Below, piece by piece: positions 16,035 to 24,907 of a stretch of 64,000 bases of DNA (position 1 is its first letter; each line of letters opens with the position of its first letter). The stretch lies in NCBI GenBank assembly GCA_964490975.1, contig CAZBEQ010000009.1:21207-85206 (forward strand), given 5' to 3'. The notes beneath the pieces are model-generated. The model was given only the letters and a program-made list of their open reading frames with translations, did no database searches and had not been told where the DNA came from. Source of the DNA: DTU013 sp964490975 (lineage in GTDB: Bacteria; Bacillota; Clostridia; Acetivibrionales; DTU013). The position numbers and the translations under genes were made by a program.

Positions 16035-16921
16035 TGTACTACCTCCTCCTTATTGCTGCCGGTAAGATATATAAAAAGCTTTTGAACTGGTATTGGTGAA
16101 ATATCGACTCCATAAGACTTCAGCTCTTTTAATTTCTCTTCAGTGAATTTTTCAAAAACAGCGGATATTTTTACATTGCCCACCAATTCGGTATGGATAA
16201 CTCTGTAACTACTGACAGCCTGATCAACATTAGCGGCTTTGCCGGAAACATAGAAGGCCATTTCTCTTAGTTCAGTTACCTGAAGCTGGCTTACTAGTTC
16301 TCCCTCTCTTATGATAATTACTTCCTCAAAAATATCTGCAGATTCTTCAATGAGATGGGTGGAAATGATATATGTTCTGGGGTTATTTGAATAGTCCTCA
16401 AGGAGTTCTCTGTAAAACAGTTCTCTGACTGCTGCGTCAAGTCCTAGAACTGGCTCGTCGAAAATTGTCAGTGGAGCTCTGGAGGCAAGGCCTATAACGA
16501 TGTGCAGTAAGGACTCATATCCTCTTGAAAGTGCTTTGTATTTTTTTCTCACGTTAAGTCCGAATTTAGCACAAAGCTGTTCTGCATATTCCTTATCAAA
16601 GGTTTCATAAAATAGCGCTGCAGATTTTATAATTTCTGATACTTTCATCGTATCAATGAAGTAATTCTTTTCGGGAATGTAGCAGACCTTCGGGAGCACC
16701 AACTGATTCTCTATTGCTGATTGGCCAAAGAGCATTACTTCACCCTTGTCTGCAAATATCCTGGAGGTGACAGTATCCAGTAAGGTTGTCTTGCCGGCAC
16801 CATTACGGCCCAGCAATCCATATATCTTGTTGCTGAGAAGCTTTACTGAGAAATCCTTCAGGGCTGTTACATCCTTATAGCTTTTTGTTAGCGAAATTGT
16901 TTCAAGCACTATATCACTCAT
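16031..16921 (-). CDS. ABC transporter ATP-binding protein (YtrB-like)
   Basis: 296 residues. Walker A GRNGAGKTT (about 38-46), Walker B LTIFDEPVLGLD and switch histidine STHLIEE are clear. The signature reads LSRGYESLL instead of LSGGQ, which is usual for this YtrB/BcrA-like branch. The Walker B glutamate is present, so ATP hydrolysis is expected. Start overlaps the GntR gene by eight bases. With the following permease it makes a small ABC transporter. Confidence 0.85.
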   Translation of the reverse strand: MSDIVLETISLTKSYKDVTALKDFSVKLLSNKIYGLLGRNGAGKTTLLDTVTSRIFADKGEVMLFGQSAIENQLVLPKVCYIPEKNYFIDTMKVSEIIKSAALFYETFDKEYAEQLCAKFGLNVRKKYKALSRGYESLLHIVIGLASRAPLTIFDEPVLGLDAAVRELFYRELLEDYSNNPRTYIISTHLIEESADIFEEVIIIREGELVSQLQVTELREMAFYVSGKAANVDQAVSSYRVIHTELVGNVKISAVFEKFTEEKLKELKSYGVDISPIPVQKLFIYLTGSNKEEVVQ

Positions 16922-17288
16922 GTGAGCTATCTCCTTTACGAATCATTTCTATAAGATCTTCTGCTCCTATTCCAAGATTTTTTGCCTCTTCCAGCAGTGT
17001 AACCACGAACTTGTCATAAAAGCTGCTTTTGCGTTCTTCTTGTATTGCTTTTTTTGCTCCGGATGCAACGAACATACCAATTCCTCTCCTTTTATAAAGA
17101 ATGCCCCGGTCGACCAGCAGGTTGATGCCTTTGCCGGCTGTGGCAGGGTTGATTTTATATATGACAGCCATTTGATTTGTAGAGGGTATTTGTGTCTCTT
17201 CCTCAATGATGCCTCTTATTATGTCGTCCTCAATGCTCTCCGCTATCTGCAGATATATTGACTTTTCATTGCTAAAATCCAGCTTCAA
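16914..17288 (-). CDS. GntR-family regulator, YtrA type
   Basis: 124 residues from a TTG at 17288 placed seven bases after AGGAGG. KSIYLQIAESIEDDIIRGII and QIPSTNQMAVIYKINPATAGKGINLLVDRGILYKRRG form the winged helix of the YtrA subfamily, which has only a short dimerising tail and no effector domain. Its target is presumably its own promoter, where AATTACATAAGTAATG forms an inverted repeat. It controls the ABC genes downstream. Confidence 0.87.
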   Translation of the reverse strand: MKLDFSNEKSIYLQIAESIEDDIIRGIIEEETQIPSTNQMAVIYKINPATAGKGINLLVDRGILYKRRGIGMFVASGAKKAIQEERKSSFYDKFVVTLLEEAKNLGIGAEDLIEMIRKGDSSHE

Positions 17289-17373
17289 TACTATACCTCC
17301 TGTCCTTTCATTTTATGAACCAGATGTCTGCTGCTTTATTATCTGGTTAATAGGTTCATTACTTATGTAATTA

Positions 17374-17402
17374 ACTATACAACAAACCAAGTGCAGTGTC
17401 AA
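17374..17402 (-). promoter_or_regulatory. Promoter of the GntR/ABC operon
   Basis: On the minus strand TTGACA (17402-17397), 17 bases, TATAGT (17379-17374). The inverted repeat ATTAC-ATAA-GTAAT follows at once (near 17358-17372) and is the likely operator for the GntR protein. Confidence 0.75.
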
Positions 17403-17428
17403 CAGGTTTTGGAAAATTTTTTTAATAA

Positions 17429-17464
17429 AAGACGCTTCACCTCAAATAGAGGAAAAAGTGTCTT
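17429..17464 (-). terminator. Terminator after the glycosidase/amidase gene
   Basis: On the minus strand AAGACACTTTTTCCTC ... GAGGTGAAGCGTCTT forms a hairpin followed by TTATTAAAAAAATTTT. It lies 80 bases past the stop at 17546. Confidence 0.65.
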
Positions 17465-17545
17465 GAATTGATTCTCGGAACCATTATGCTCAGTAACTGT
17501 CACTTTGTTCAAAACTCGAACTAAAGAACCATCCCTGTTATTCCA

Positions 17546-20476
17546 CTAACGCTGGGCTGAGAAGTAGTCGACGATACCGGAGGCAAGCTTTTTTGCCAGG
17601 TACTCCTGTTCCAGATCATCTGTGAGTAGCTCATGTTCGTCAGGGTTAGGTACAAACCCCATTTCAATAAGCATCGAAGGCGTCCAGGTACCGCGGACTA
17701 CATAGAAGTTCGCCCATTTCAGCCCTCTTCCTTTTCGCCCGGCTTCCACGGCGCCTTCTAAAAGCTCCTGGGACAACGGCTTTGCTATTGCTTCCTTATA
17801 GTGGACAGAGAAGCCGTTTAGTACGGATATGTCAACGTTCTGTGCCATACTGTTTGCATGCAGGGACAGGAACATGTCAGGTTTTACGTTTCTTGAGGCT
17901 GTCAGCCTGTCGGAAAGGGACATTGTCACATCAGAGGACCTGGTCATTACTACCTTTGCGCCAAGGCTCTGCAGCTCTGTTCTCAGCTTTATTGCAGTAT
18001 TCAGGTTTATTCTTTTCTCAGCGTACAATGTGCCAAGAGGTCCTGTTGCACCGGTGTCGTCACCGCCATGGCCGGGGTCGAGCATTATGACTAATCCTGT
18101 GAGGGGCTTATCACCTGCAGCTGCTTTTACCGGCCGTTTGATATGCACGATGATACCGTCGGATGTTTTCTCTATATAGTATCCGTCAATATTTGCATCT
18201 GATTTCATTGTAAGCACATACTGCCCAAGGTGCCCGGATTTGGTGAATATTGCAGAAGCGAATGGTGCATCTGCCGGTAATTCCGGTATCACTCCCGAGG
18301 ATGCAGCTGAAATGTTTACCTTGAGCTTTGAGCCGTTAAAGGATGAGGTGGCTGCAAGCGATGAGGGGTAAGTGAGCTTCAGACTATCCCATTTCTCCCC
18401 GGATTCATAGACTGCTGATGTGATTTCCGGACTCAGAGATACCTTTGATGTATATGTGGATATACTTGTTTTCCTGACCCAGAGACCGGATGCCAGCCGT
18501 GCATAGCTGCCTGTCATGCCGGTAACATAGTCGACCATGCCCTTTCTGAGCTCATAAGCAGCTCCGTTGCCTGTATTGGATGATTCATACGTATCAATGT
18601 CCTCGTTAGTGATCTCTGCGTAGAATGGAGAACCTTTCATGATTACTCCGACCTTTGCCGGTGCTTTAGCCGATTTTACAGTTCCTTTGTAGTTCATCGT
18701 ATAGACCGGCGAGCCCAGATCGATGTTGCGCGGAGTCCCTGTATATGAAGGAATCGTGTACTTATAGGTGAATGTTGCAGGATATAGTCCACCGCTTTTT
18801 GATGCTGTTTTCATTGTATAAGTTTTTCCGCCGATCTTTACGGTGACCTTCGCACCTGCAGGAGCCTTACAGGACAGTGTGATTTTCTCGCCCGGCATCC
18901 TGTATTCCTGTGACTGAGGGAATACAGAGGAAGCTATGATCTGAGCCTTGCTCATTTTCGCGGCCGTTGATGATCCTGTCGATCTTGTTATCATGCGTGT
19001 CAAATATGAACCGTCCTGTGAAAATGTAAAGGTGTTGGCACCCTTTTTCAGATCCACAAGCAAACCGAAATAGCCCTTCAGGGATCGGTTTTCAACGAGC
19101 TGTCCATTGAGATAAAGCGGCTTTGATGGATCGGAGGTGCCGGTGAGATAAAATTTGGTATAGCTGGTGGTAATATTGCGTGACGGCCAGGATACGGTTA
19201 TTGGTACATCCGATGTATTTGGTTCGTTTGATATATTGCCATCAAGCTTGTTAAATACTGCTTTAATCATGGCGCCGAGTGCCGGGTAATTGGCAAGCGA
19301 CGTATAATTGTAAAACACGCTGCCTTTTACTTCTGGATAGTTGTTGTTGAGCAGCAGTTGTTTCTCGATCTCCGCAACACCATACCATGGACTTGATTTG
19401 CTAGAATTGCCAGCTTTGTAAGCGGCATGGCCAATATAAAGGTCAACGTCGGTACCGCTGACGATATTTTTCCACCATGTGAGGAGCTTGCTGTAATCAG
19501 CGACGCTAAAGCCAATATTCCAATAGATTTGAGGGCAGATATAATCAACAGTTCCTTCCTTGACCCATTTTCTTGAATCGGCATAGTGATCGTAGTATGT
19601 TTCAAGTCCATTGGTATCACTGCCGAGAGAGTTGTTTTTCTTGTTGGCCCAGATGCCGAAAGGACTTATACCAAACCGTACATTTTTGCCTGATGACTCG
19701 ATGGCATTATGTACACCGGAAACGAGCAGGTCAACATTATTTCTTCTCCAGTCACCTATGTTTTTAAAGCTCTTGCCATATTTTGCAAAGGTTTCGGAGT
19801 CGTTGAAATTAGTGCCTGGATAGAAATAATCGTCAAAATGGATGCCATCAATATCGTAGTTGTCGACCAGTTCCATTACGCTGTCAACTATAAGCTGCCG
19901 TACTTCAGGTATTCCGGGGTTGAAATAAAGGTTGTTGTCAGAGTACTGTACAACCCAATCCGGATTCTTGCGTGCGGGATGGCTGGAATCCAGAGATTTT
20001 ATTGTAGGTTTTGGTTCGGTTACGGTTTTCTTTGTAATGCGGTAGGGATTAACCCATGCGTGCAGTTCGATCCCTCGCTTATGGGCTTCAGCTGTCCAGA
20101 AGGACAGCGGGTCAAAGCCTCCGTCGGGAGCTTTCCCCTGTGTGCCTGTAAGGTATTTCGACCAGGGAAAATACTTGGAATTATATAAGGCGTCTGCTGT
20201 AGGCCTGACCTGGAGAAATACAGCGTTGATGCCCATACTTTGAGCATCATCGAGTATTTTTACTGCTTCATCCTTCAATACTTCAGGGTCAGTTGAAGAC
20301 TTTTTGGGATAATCGATATTTACGACCGATGCCACCCACAATCCACGCATTCCCTTTTGTTCATTGCTGTTTTGCTCCAGAGCGTAAGTGCTTGTAGTCA
20401 GAAGTGACAAAAGTATTATTACTGTCATTATCGATTTTGCATATCTTATCATATTGTTTTTCATATTGTTTTTCAT
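17546..20476 (-). CDS. Secreted GHL10 (DUF187) glycosidase-like protein with C-terminal amidase
   Basis: 976 residues. Signal peptide: MKNNMKNNMIRYAK, a hydrophobic stretch and TSTYA. Residues about 42-400 are a glycosyl-hydrolase-like GHL10 domain (MRGLWVASVVNIDYP, LQVRPTADALYNSKYFPWS, HAWVNPYR, DIDGIHFDDYFYP with paired aspartates). The middle (400-780) is beta-rich with SH3/Ig-like character. Residues about 790-975 are an N-acetylmuramoyl-L-alanine amidase type 3: VIMLDPGHGG (zinc His), EKRINL (zinc Glu), SLHANS (zinc His) and IEMGFVPN (catalytic Glu). It probably remodels peptidoglycan outside the cell. GHL10 and amidase in one chain is an uncommon combination. AAGGAG lies seven bases before the first ATG. 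Confidence 0.88.
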   Translation of the reverse strand: MKNNMKNNMIRYAKSIMTVIILLSLLTTSTYALEQNSNEQKGMRGLWVASVVNIDYPKKSSTDPEVLKDEAVKILDDAQSMGINAVFLQVRPTADALYNSKYFPWSKYLTGTQGKAPDGGFDPLSFWTAEAHKRGIELHAWVNPYRITKKTVTEPKPTIKSLDSSHPARKNPDWVVQYSDNNLYFNPGIPEVRQLIVDSVMELVDNYDIDGIHFDDYFYPGTNFNDSETFAKYGKSFKNIGDWRRNNVDLLVSGVHNAIESSGKNVRFGISPFGIWANKKNNSLGSDTNGLETYYDHYADSRKWVKEGTVDYICPQIYWNIGFSVADYSKLLTWWKNIVSGTDVDLYIGHAAYKAGNSSKSSPWYGVAEIEKQLLLNNNYPEVKGSVFYNYTSLANYPALGAMIKAVFNKLDGNISNEPNTSDVPITVSWPSRNITTSYTKFYLTGTSDPSKPLYLNGQLVENRSLKGYFGLLVDLKKGANTFTFSQDGSYLTRMITRSTGSSTAAKMSKAQIIASSVFPQSQEYRMPGEKITLSCKAPAGAKVTVKIGGKTYTMKTASKSGGLYPATFTYKYTIPSYTGTPRNIDLGSPVYTMNYKGTVKSAKAPAKVGVIMKGSPFYAEITNEDIDTYESSNTGNGAAYELRKGMVDYVTGMTGSYARLASGLWVRKTSISTYTSKVSLSPEITSAVYESGEKWDSLKLTYPSSLAATSSFNGSKLKVNISAASSGVIPELPADAPFASAIFTKSGHLGQYVLTMKSDANIDGYYIEKTSDGIIVHIKRPVKAAAGDKPLTGLVIMLDPGHGGDDTGATGPLGTLYAEKRINLNTAIKLRTELQSLGAKVVMTRSSDVTMSLSDRLTASRNVKPDMFLSLHANSMAQNVDISVLNGFSVHYKEAIAKPLSQELLEGAVEAGRKGRGLKWANFYVVRGTWTPSMLIEMGFVPNPDEHELLTDDLEQEYLAKKLASGIVDYFSAQR

Positions 20477-20512
20477 CTTTGGCTCCTTATGTAGATACTT
20501 ATGTTATACCTA

Positions 20513-20519
20513 TTTCGAC
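20513..20519 (-). promoter_or_regulatory. Candidate Spo0A box upstream of the GHL10-amidase gene
   Basis: TTCGACA on the plus strand (TGTCGAA toward the gene), six bases before TATAAC on the minus strand, which could be the -10. A similar arrangement is seen upstream of the FapA gene. Chance occurrence is possible. Confidence 0.35.
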
Positions 20520-21065
20520 ATAATATTTCTACAAAAGTTTCACTATTACCTTTTAGTTTAACTTATTTTAAACCTATTGTAATTTTTCAGTAATAAATTG
20601 CAGATATCAGATACAAGATGGCTAATACATGGCTGATTCACTTTTCGCAATCTGGTTAGCTAAACGGACTAATAAGAAAGTTGGCCAAAATTTCGAGTGA
20701 AGGCCAGAATGCCACTATTACAGGTAGTCATAATACCTTATAGCTTGTATTATGTGCACTGACCATTGATGTGAATCAGCAAATTTAAACTATAAAGTGG
20801 CCTATAATTGAAAAAATGGCCAAAAATTTGCGCTGTGACAGGAGGTGATGTGACAAGCCAACGATCTGCCGTCGGCTCTGTCCATGCCCGGAAAATTTAC
20901 GGCCAGTTCAGGCTTGCCAAATAAACTGGTGGAAGTCCAACCTGGCAAAGTCTGGAGAACAGCTGAATTTATTTTATTCAGCGGAATAATATTATTATGG
21001 AGGATTCTGCATATTAATTATAATAACTTATCTTTCCCAGCCTGGATGACGGAGGTAGACCCACG
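20520..21065. other. Gene-free region upstream of the structured element
   Basis: About 550 bases between the GHL10-amidase gene and structured element copy B, with no supported gene. Two related stretches, TGGCCAAAATTTCG (near 20680) and TGGCCAAAAATTTGCG (near 20818), are repeated. GCTGAAT / ATTCAGC (about 20961-20981) forms a small hairpin. The segment from 20840 on is more GC-rich and may be part of a longer leader RNA, but no known riboswitch was recognised. Confidence 0.45.
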
Positions 21066-21196
21066 CTACTCGTTATTGCAATTTTAGGACGCTTCTGAGG
21101 AAAATAGTTCTCAATTTATAGACGATTGGCTATGAACTTGGCCTTTCTACAGCATAATTTTGTTCTAAAGTTGAAATGGTGAGTAGTGCGGTGCAA
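21066..21196 (+). other. Structured dispersed element, copy B
   Basis: Diverged copy of 2351-2476. Outer stem CTACTC (21066-21071) / GAGTAG (21181-21186), middle stem TTTTAGGAC (21082-21090) / GTTCTAAAG (21162-21170), inner hairpin TTTATAG / CTATGAA (21115-21136). It ends about 45 bases before the L,D-transpeptidase start and in the same orientation, so it would form the 5' leader of that mRNA. Confidence 0.55.
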
Positions 21197-21240
21197 GTGG
21201 GGCTTGGAAGATTAGAGTTAAAATTGTTTTCTATCAGGCG

Positions 21241-22603
21241 GTGCTGAAATTGACGGAGAAAAAAACAGATGCGGTATTGCATATAATTTTGTCTATAGTA
21301 GTATTGAGCTTCCTTTATTTAAATGCTTTTAGCGGCGTTTTTCCCTCCAAGACCTTCAATAATAAAGCTGCACAGGGTGATGATGCACAATGCAGCTGTG
21401 GTGGAACAGAAAGGGCAATCGATGAGGCTGGCATTTTCACTGATGCCGACGTTGTGTATGTCGAGTCAGGTGGCAGCCCCGAAGCTCAGTCGAAGTCAGG
21501 TGACAGCCCCGAAGTTCAGTCAAAGTCAGGTGACAGCCCCGAAGTTCAGTCGAAGTCAGGTGACAGCCCCGAAGCTCNNNNNNNNNNNNNNNNNNNNNNN
21601 NNNNNNNNNNNNNNNNNNNNNNNNNNNNNNNNNNNNNNNNNNNNNNNNNNNNNNNNNNNNNNNNNNNNNNNNNNNNNCTCAGTCGAAGTCAGGTGACAGC
21701 CCCGAAGTTCAGTCGAAGTCAGGTGACAGCCCCGAAGTTCAGTCGAAGTCAGGTGACAGCCCCGAAGCTCAGTCGAAGTCAGGTGACAGCCCCGAAGTTC
21801 AGTCGAAGTCAGGTGACAGCCCAGATGTAGATCTACTATCCGATGAGAACCATGAAGTTTATTTGGGATCCAGTGGCAGCCCCGAAGCTCAGTCGGATAA
21901 GGGGGAAGCTAGTTCGATCAGCTTTGAGGATGAGAGTGAGGAGAAGAACCATAAAATAAGTCCAACCGGATACCACGTCTATGTCGATCTGGATAACCTG
22001 CTAATGTATGTGTATAAGGATGGCGAGCCTATAAAGACATATGAAGTCTCCGGCGGCAAGCCAAACGCACCTTCACCGGTGGGAACATGGAGGATAATCA
22101 GTAAGGATACCTGGGGCGAGGGGTTTGGCGGGGCATGGCTTGGTTTTAACGTCCCCTGGGGGAAGTATGGTATCCATGGTACAAGCGAGCCGTGGACAAT
22201 CGGCAGGAGCAATGCATCAAAAGGCTGTATTAGAATGTATAACAGCGATGCAAGGGAGTTGTACAGGATGATTCCGTACAATACGCCTGTTACGATAGCC
22301 TTTGATAACATACCGTTCTACCCTATGCGAGATGGCGACGTCGGATCCGATGTCCAGGCTGTGGAAAGGGCACTGAAGAAGCTTGGGTATTATTTCGGCA
22401 GTGCTGACGGAGTGTTCGGCAGTTCGCTTAAAACCGCCGTAATGAAATTCCAGAAGGACAATAAGCTATACAACACCGGAGTGGTCAATAACAGCACATA
22501 TGAAAAAATTATGCTGCTGGAAAAGGAATATGATGAGAAGCAGAAGCAGCTGAAGAAGGAAAAGGAAGAGGAGCGGAAGCGGCTTGAGCAGGAACTGGAG
22601 TAG
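21241..22603 (+). CDS. L,D-transpeptidase with repeat linker and peptidoglycan-binding domain
   Basis: One gene interrupted by a 100-N gap. The start is a GTG at 21241 (a TTG at 21250 is possible). Domains: membrane anchor (VLHIILSIVVLSFLYLNAF), a linker of 10-residue repeats (QSKSGDSPEV/A), a YkuD domain (YHVYVDLDNLLMYVYKDGEP; catalytic region HGTSEPWTI and SNASKGCIRM with the nucleophile cysteine), a peptidoglycan-binding domain (VQAVERALKKLGYYFGSADG) and a charged C-terminal coil. Such enzymes form 3-3 cross-links or attach proteins in the wall. The frame before the gap is offset by one from the frame after it, but the same repeat is read on both sides. The repeat phase requires a gap of 27+30k bases, so the offset comes from the placeholder length, not a mutation. 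Confidence 0.85.
21463..21823 (+). repeat. 30-bp coding tandem repeat with assembly gap (N at 21578-21677)
   Basis: Unit CAGTCGAAGTCAGGTGACAG plus CCCCGAAGYT, ten codons, encoding QSKSGDSPE(V/A). About four copies are visible before the gap and five after. Copies are almost identical apart from an A/V alternation. One more diverged copy (GSSGSPEAQSD) lies 50 bases further on, at about 21870-21896. Confidence 0.95.
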
Positions 22604-23098
22604 GAGTGAGTAAAAAAACAAGTAATGAGTGGTTATTACTGAGTAAAGTGGTCTTTAACCTCTGATTACCTTACATAATCAAGGCTTTTACTGCATTATT
22701 GAGCCATATATCAATGAAACCAGATATCACGACACACATTATTGGACTTTTTACTCACCCGATTGATTTTGAGGCAGTCCCGTATCGAAAATTTTCTTTG
22801 AACGATGCGTTATAACAATTAAGTATACAAAAACACTTTACAAAATAACAAATATATGTAAATAATAGCATTATAGCTTAAATAACGAGGCGATATATGT
22901 CCCCCACCTCTACTAGATGGCGTATACCGATTTGACTTTCAAGCGGCGAGTATATCTCCCGCCTCGTTGAAACACTGCTGAGGTGAGAAAATTTTTCTAC
23001 TAAACGTAATTTACGAAGTAAATTATCGGGTACCGAAAAATTTTTTTTGAACCGAAGTGTTATAATGCTGAATTTATATATAAAATAGGAGTTTTACT
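22604..23098. other. Intergenic region with flanked hairpin element
   Basis: About 495 bases. A promoter-like segment CGAAAATTTTCTTTGAACGA ... GTTATAAC (about 22787-22818) is repeated with changes as CGAAAAATTTTTTTTGAACC ... GTTATAAT (about 23033-23065), directly before the RCC1-like gene. Between them lie an 85-base hairpin (22884-22968) and an eight-base inverted repeat TAATTTAC-GAA-GTAAATTA (23007-23025). It looks as if a small element sits between two copies of a promoter. Confidence 0.5.
22884..22968. repeat. 85-base hairpin element
   Basis: Ends AACGAGGCG (22884-22892) and CGCCTCGTT (22960-22968) are exact complements, with a further ATATAT / GTATAT pairing inside. There is no T run. 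Possible small palindromic mobile element (MITE/REP-like) or structured RNA. Confidence 0.55.
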
Positions 23099-24580
23099 AT
23101 GAAAAAATTAGTTGTTTGTTTTATTGTACTAGCATTTATGTTTACATCAGTGCCTGCATTTGCTTTTTATAATGAATCCATTGAGATGGATAGCGGGCTG
23201 AAAATAGTAGTTGCAGATACCGATACATTCGTATTGAAGCCTGACGGCACCCTTTGGTATATGGGAGAAGATGCAACTAAATTCATAAAAATAAGAAGTG
23301 GAGTCAAGGACATTTTCTCAGATGTAAGTCTCGGAGGATCAAAAAGTGCTGGAATAATCAAAAATGATAACACTCTTTGGAAACTGGGATACATAGATGG
23401 AGAAGCCGATGAAAAACTGCTTGTAGATGTTGTCTATGCTGCCCCGGGTTTCGATAACTGGATGGCATTGAAGTCAGATGGCAGTGTATGGGCATGGGGT
23501 GATAATATATATTATCAACTTGGAAATGGGACACAGGAACGCTCGGATGTGCCAATAAAAGTTATAGAAAATGCAGCATCTATATATGAAAATGATGGTT
23601 GGTACTTAACTGCCATTGATAAGAATGGAGACCTCTATGCCTGGGGATGGGTCGATTTGATCGGCAAAGGTTATTGTATTTCAGAACCGAGGAAATATGC
23701 CAGCAATGTGGCTAAAGTCATCAACCGGGGTTTTCTGCTTAACGATGGTACATTTATATTTTATGGGGAGAAATTTTTAGATAATGTAAAATATGTATCA
23801 CCAGGCTATGATACTGTTGGGCTGATTAAAGAGGATAATAGTTTATGGATGTTCGGAACAAATGATCGAGGTCAGTTAGGTGACGGCAAACCTTTGGAAA
23901 GGGATGGAAGAGTAGAGACGCCGGTGAAAATAATGAATGATGTAAAGTGTGTCACAACAGGTTATATGCATACCGCTATTGTGAAAAATGACGGAAGCTT
24001 ATGGACCGTTGGAGCCAATTTCGATGGCCAATTGGGAACGGGTAAATTACAGGTTTGTAATCAATATACCGGTGAATTGAATTACGATTATGACGGTATT
24101 CCTAAAAAAGTTATGGAAAATGTTAACTATGCGGTTGCCGGAAACCATACTATTGCATTAAAAAATGATGGTACCTTATGGCTGCTGGGTAATGGACATG
24201 CATCGCCGATAAAGGTTATGGACAATCTTAACTATATTTCCATACTCATAGCTGGTAATGTACTAAAGACAGACCAACCGCCTGTTTTGATAAATAACAG
24301 GGCATTTGTCCCGATGCGGGCTATTATGGAAGAACTGGGCCTGGAGGTATCATGGGATGCAAAAACGAAAACCGTTACAGGTACAAATGATACAATCAGT
24401 ATAAGCCTGACAATAGGACAAAAATATGCCGTCGTCAATGGCGAAACAGTACCGCTGGATGCGCCTGCACAAAGCGTCAATAATCGGACTTTGGTACCTG
24501 CAAGATTTTTAGCAGAGAGTCTGGGGTATACAGTAAACTGGGACCCGGTTGAAAAAGTGATCAGAATCGATAAAGAATAA
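23099..24580 (+). CDS. Secreted RCC1-repeat protein with C-terminal stalk domain
   Basis: 493 residues. Signal peptide MKKLVVCFIVLAFMFTSVPAFA. Residues about 30-395 are RCC1-like blades, each built around DGTLWYMG, DGSVWAWGDN, NNSLWMFGTNDRGQLGDG or DGSLWTVGANFDGQLGTG, expected to form a seven-bladed propeller. Residues about 395-493 are a copper-amine-oxidase N-terminal 'stalk' domain (INNRAFVPMRAIMEELGLEV, NNRTLVPARFLAESLGYTV), a wall-associated module common in clostridia. It is probably a surface protein; its ligand is unknown. The promoter is the second of two similar copies (see the 22604-23098 entry). Confidence 0.87.
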   Translation: MKKLVVCFIVLAFMFTSVPAFAFYNESIEMDSGLKIVVADTDTFVLKPDGTLWYMGEDATKFIKIRSGVKDIFSDVSLGGSKSAGIIKNDNTLWKLGYIDGEADEKLLVDVVYAAPGFDNWMALKSDGSVWAWGDNIYYQLGNGTQERSDVPIKVIENAASIYENDGWYLTAIDKNGDLYAWGWVDLIGKGYCISEPRKYASNVAKVINRGFLLNDGTFIFYGEKFLDNVKYVSPGYDTVGLIKEDNSLWMFGTNDRGQLGDGKPLERDGRVETPVKIMNDVKCVTTGYMHTAIVKNDGSLWTVGANFDGQLGTGKLQVCNQYTGELNYDYDGIPKKVMENVNYAVAGNHTIALKNDGTLWLLGNGHASPIKVMDNLNYISILIAGNVLKTDQPPVLINNRAFVPMRAIMEELGLEVSWDAKTKTVTGTNDTISISLTIGQKYAVVNGETVPLDAPAQSVNNRTLVPARFLAESLGYTVNWDPVEKVIRIDKE

Positions 24581-24667
24581 TTCTGCAAAGGAACGACTGG
24601 TTCATTTCAGGAAATTTGATTATAAAAAAACTTTCGGGCTGGAATGGAAGGAAATTGTAAAAAGTTC
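24581..24667 (+). other. Short spacer between the RCC1 gene and the peptide-gene promoter
   Basis: Contains no gene. No clear terminator for the RCC1-like gene was seen, although TTATAAAAAAACTTTC lies at about 24618. Confidence 0.3.
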
Positions 24668-24696
24668 TTGACTTATAAAATGAATTGCTTTAACAT
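24668..24696 (+). promoter_or_regulatory. Promoter of the 40-residue peptide gene
   Basis: TTGACT (24668-24673), 17 bases, TAACAT (24691-24696). Right after it ATGTGGTTTCACAAA occurs twice (near 24702 and 24722), a tandem repeat placed where a repressor or leader-binding factor could act. Confidence 0.65.
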
Positions 24697-24758
24697 GATT
24701 AATGTGGTTTCACAAAAATCTATGTGGTTTCACAAATATCAAAGAAGGAGGCAGGAAG

Positions 24759-24881
24759 ATGTCAGGTAGATTTAACAGAACAATCGCGGATAACGCAGTA
24801 ATCGCAGCAAATGCAGTAAAACTTGATAGCATCGGGAAATTGGCATCCGATAACCCTGCCTTACTCACAGAAATTGTCTGA
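24759..24881 (+). CDS. Small 40-residue peptide gene, function unknown
   Basis: ATG at 24759 preceded by AAGGAGG nine bases away, a very strong site. The product begins MSGRFNRTIADNAVIAANAV and ends with SDNPALLTEIV; it has no cysteine and no signal peptide. The region from ADNAV to GKLAS could form an amphipathic helix. The gene has its own promoter with repeated motif and its own terminator 27 bases after the stop, so it is a complete small transcription unit. A heterodimeric ABC exporter starts about 190 bases further on. It could be a signalling peptide, a peptide precursor or a regulatory small protein; no family was recognised. Confidence 0.6.
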   Translation: MSGRFNRTIADNAVIAANAVKLDSIGKLASDNPALLTEIV

Positions 24882-24907
24882 CGATTTCTACATTCATTGA
24901 ACGAGTA

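Noticed and set aside
20840..21065. Cobalamin or cyclic-di-GMP riboswitch upstream of the L,D-transpeptidase gene
   Set aside because: Some GGCAAA- and GGAGGTAGACCC-like words are present, but the conserved cores of those families could not be aligned.
21241..22603. Frameshift in the L,D-transpeptidase gene
   Set aside because: The frame offset occurs across the placeholder gap; the repeat phase shows the true missing length is a multiple of three.
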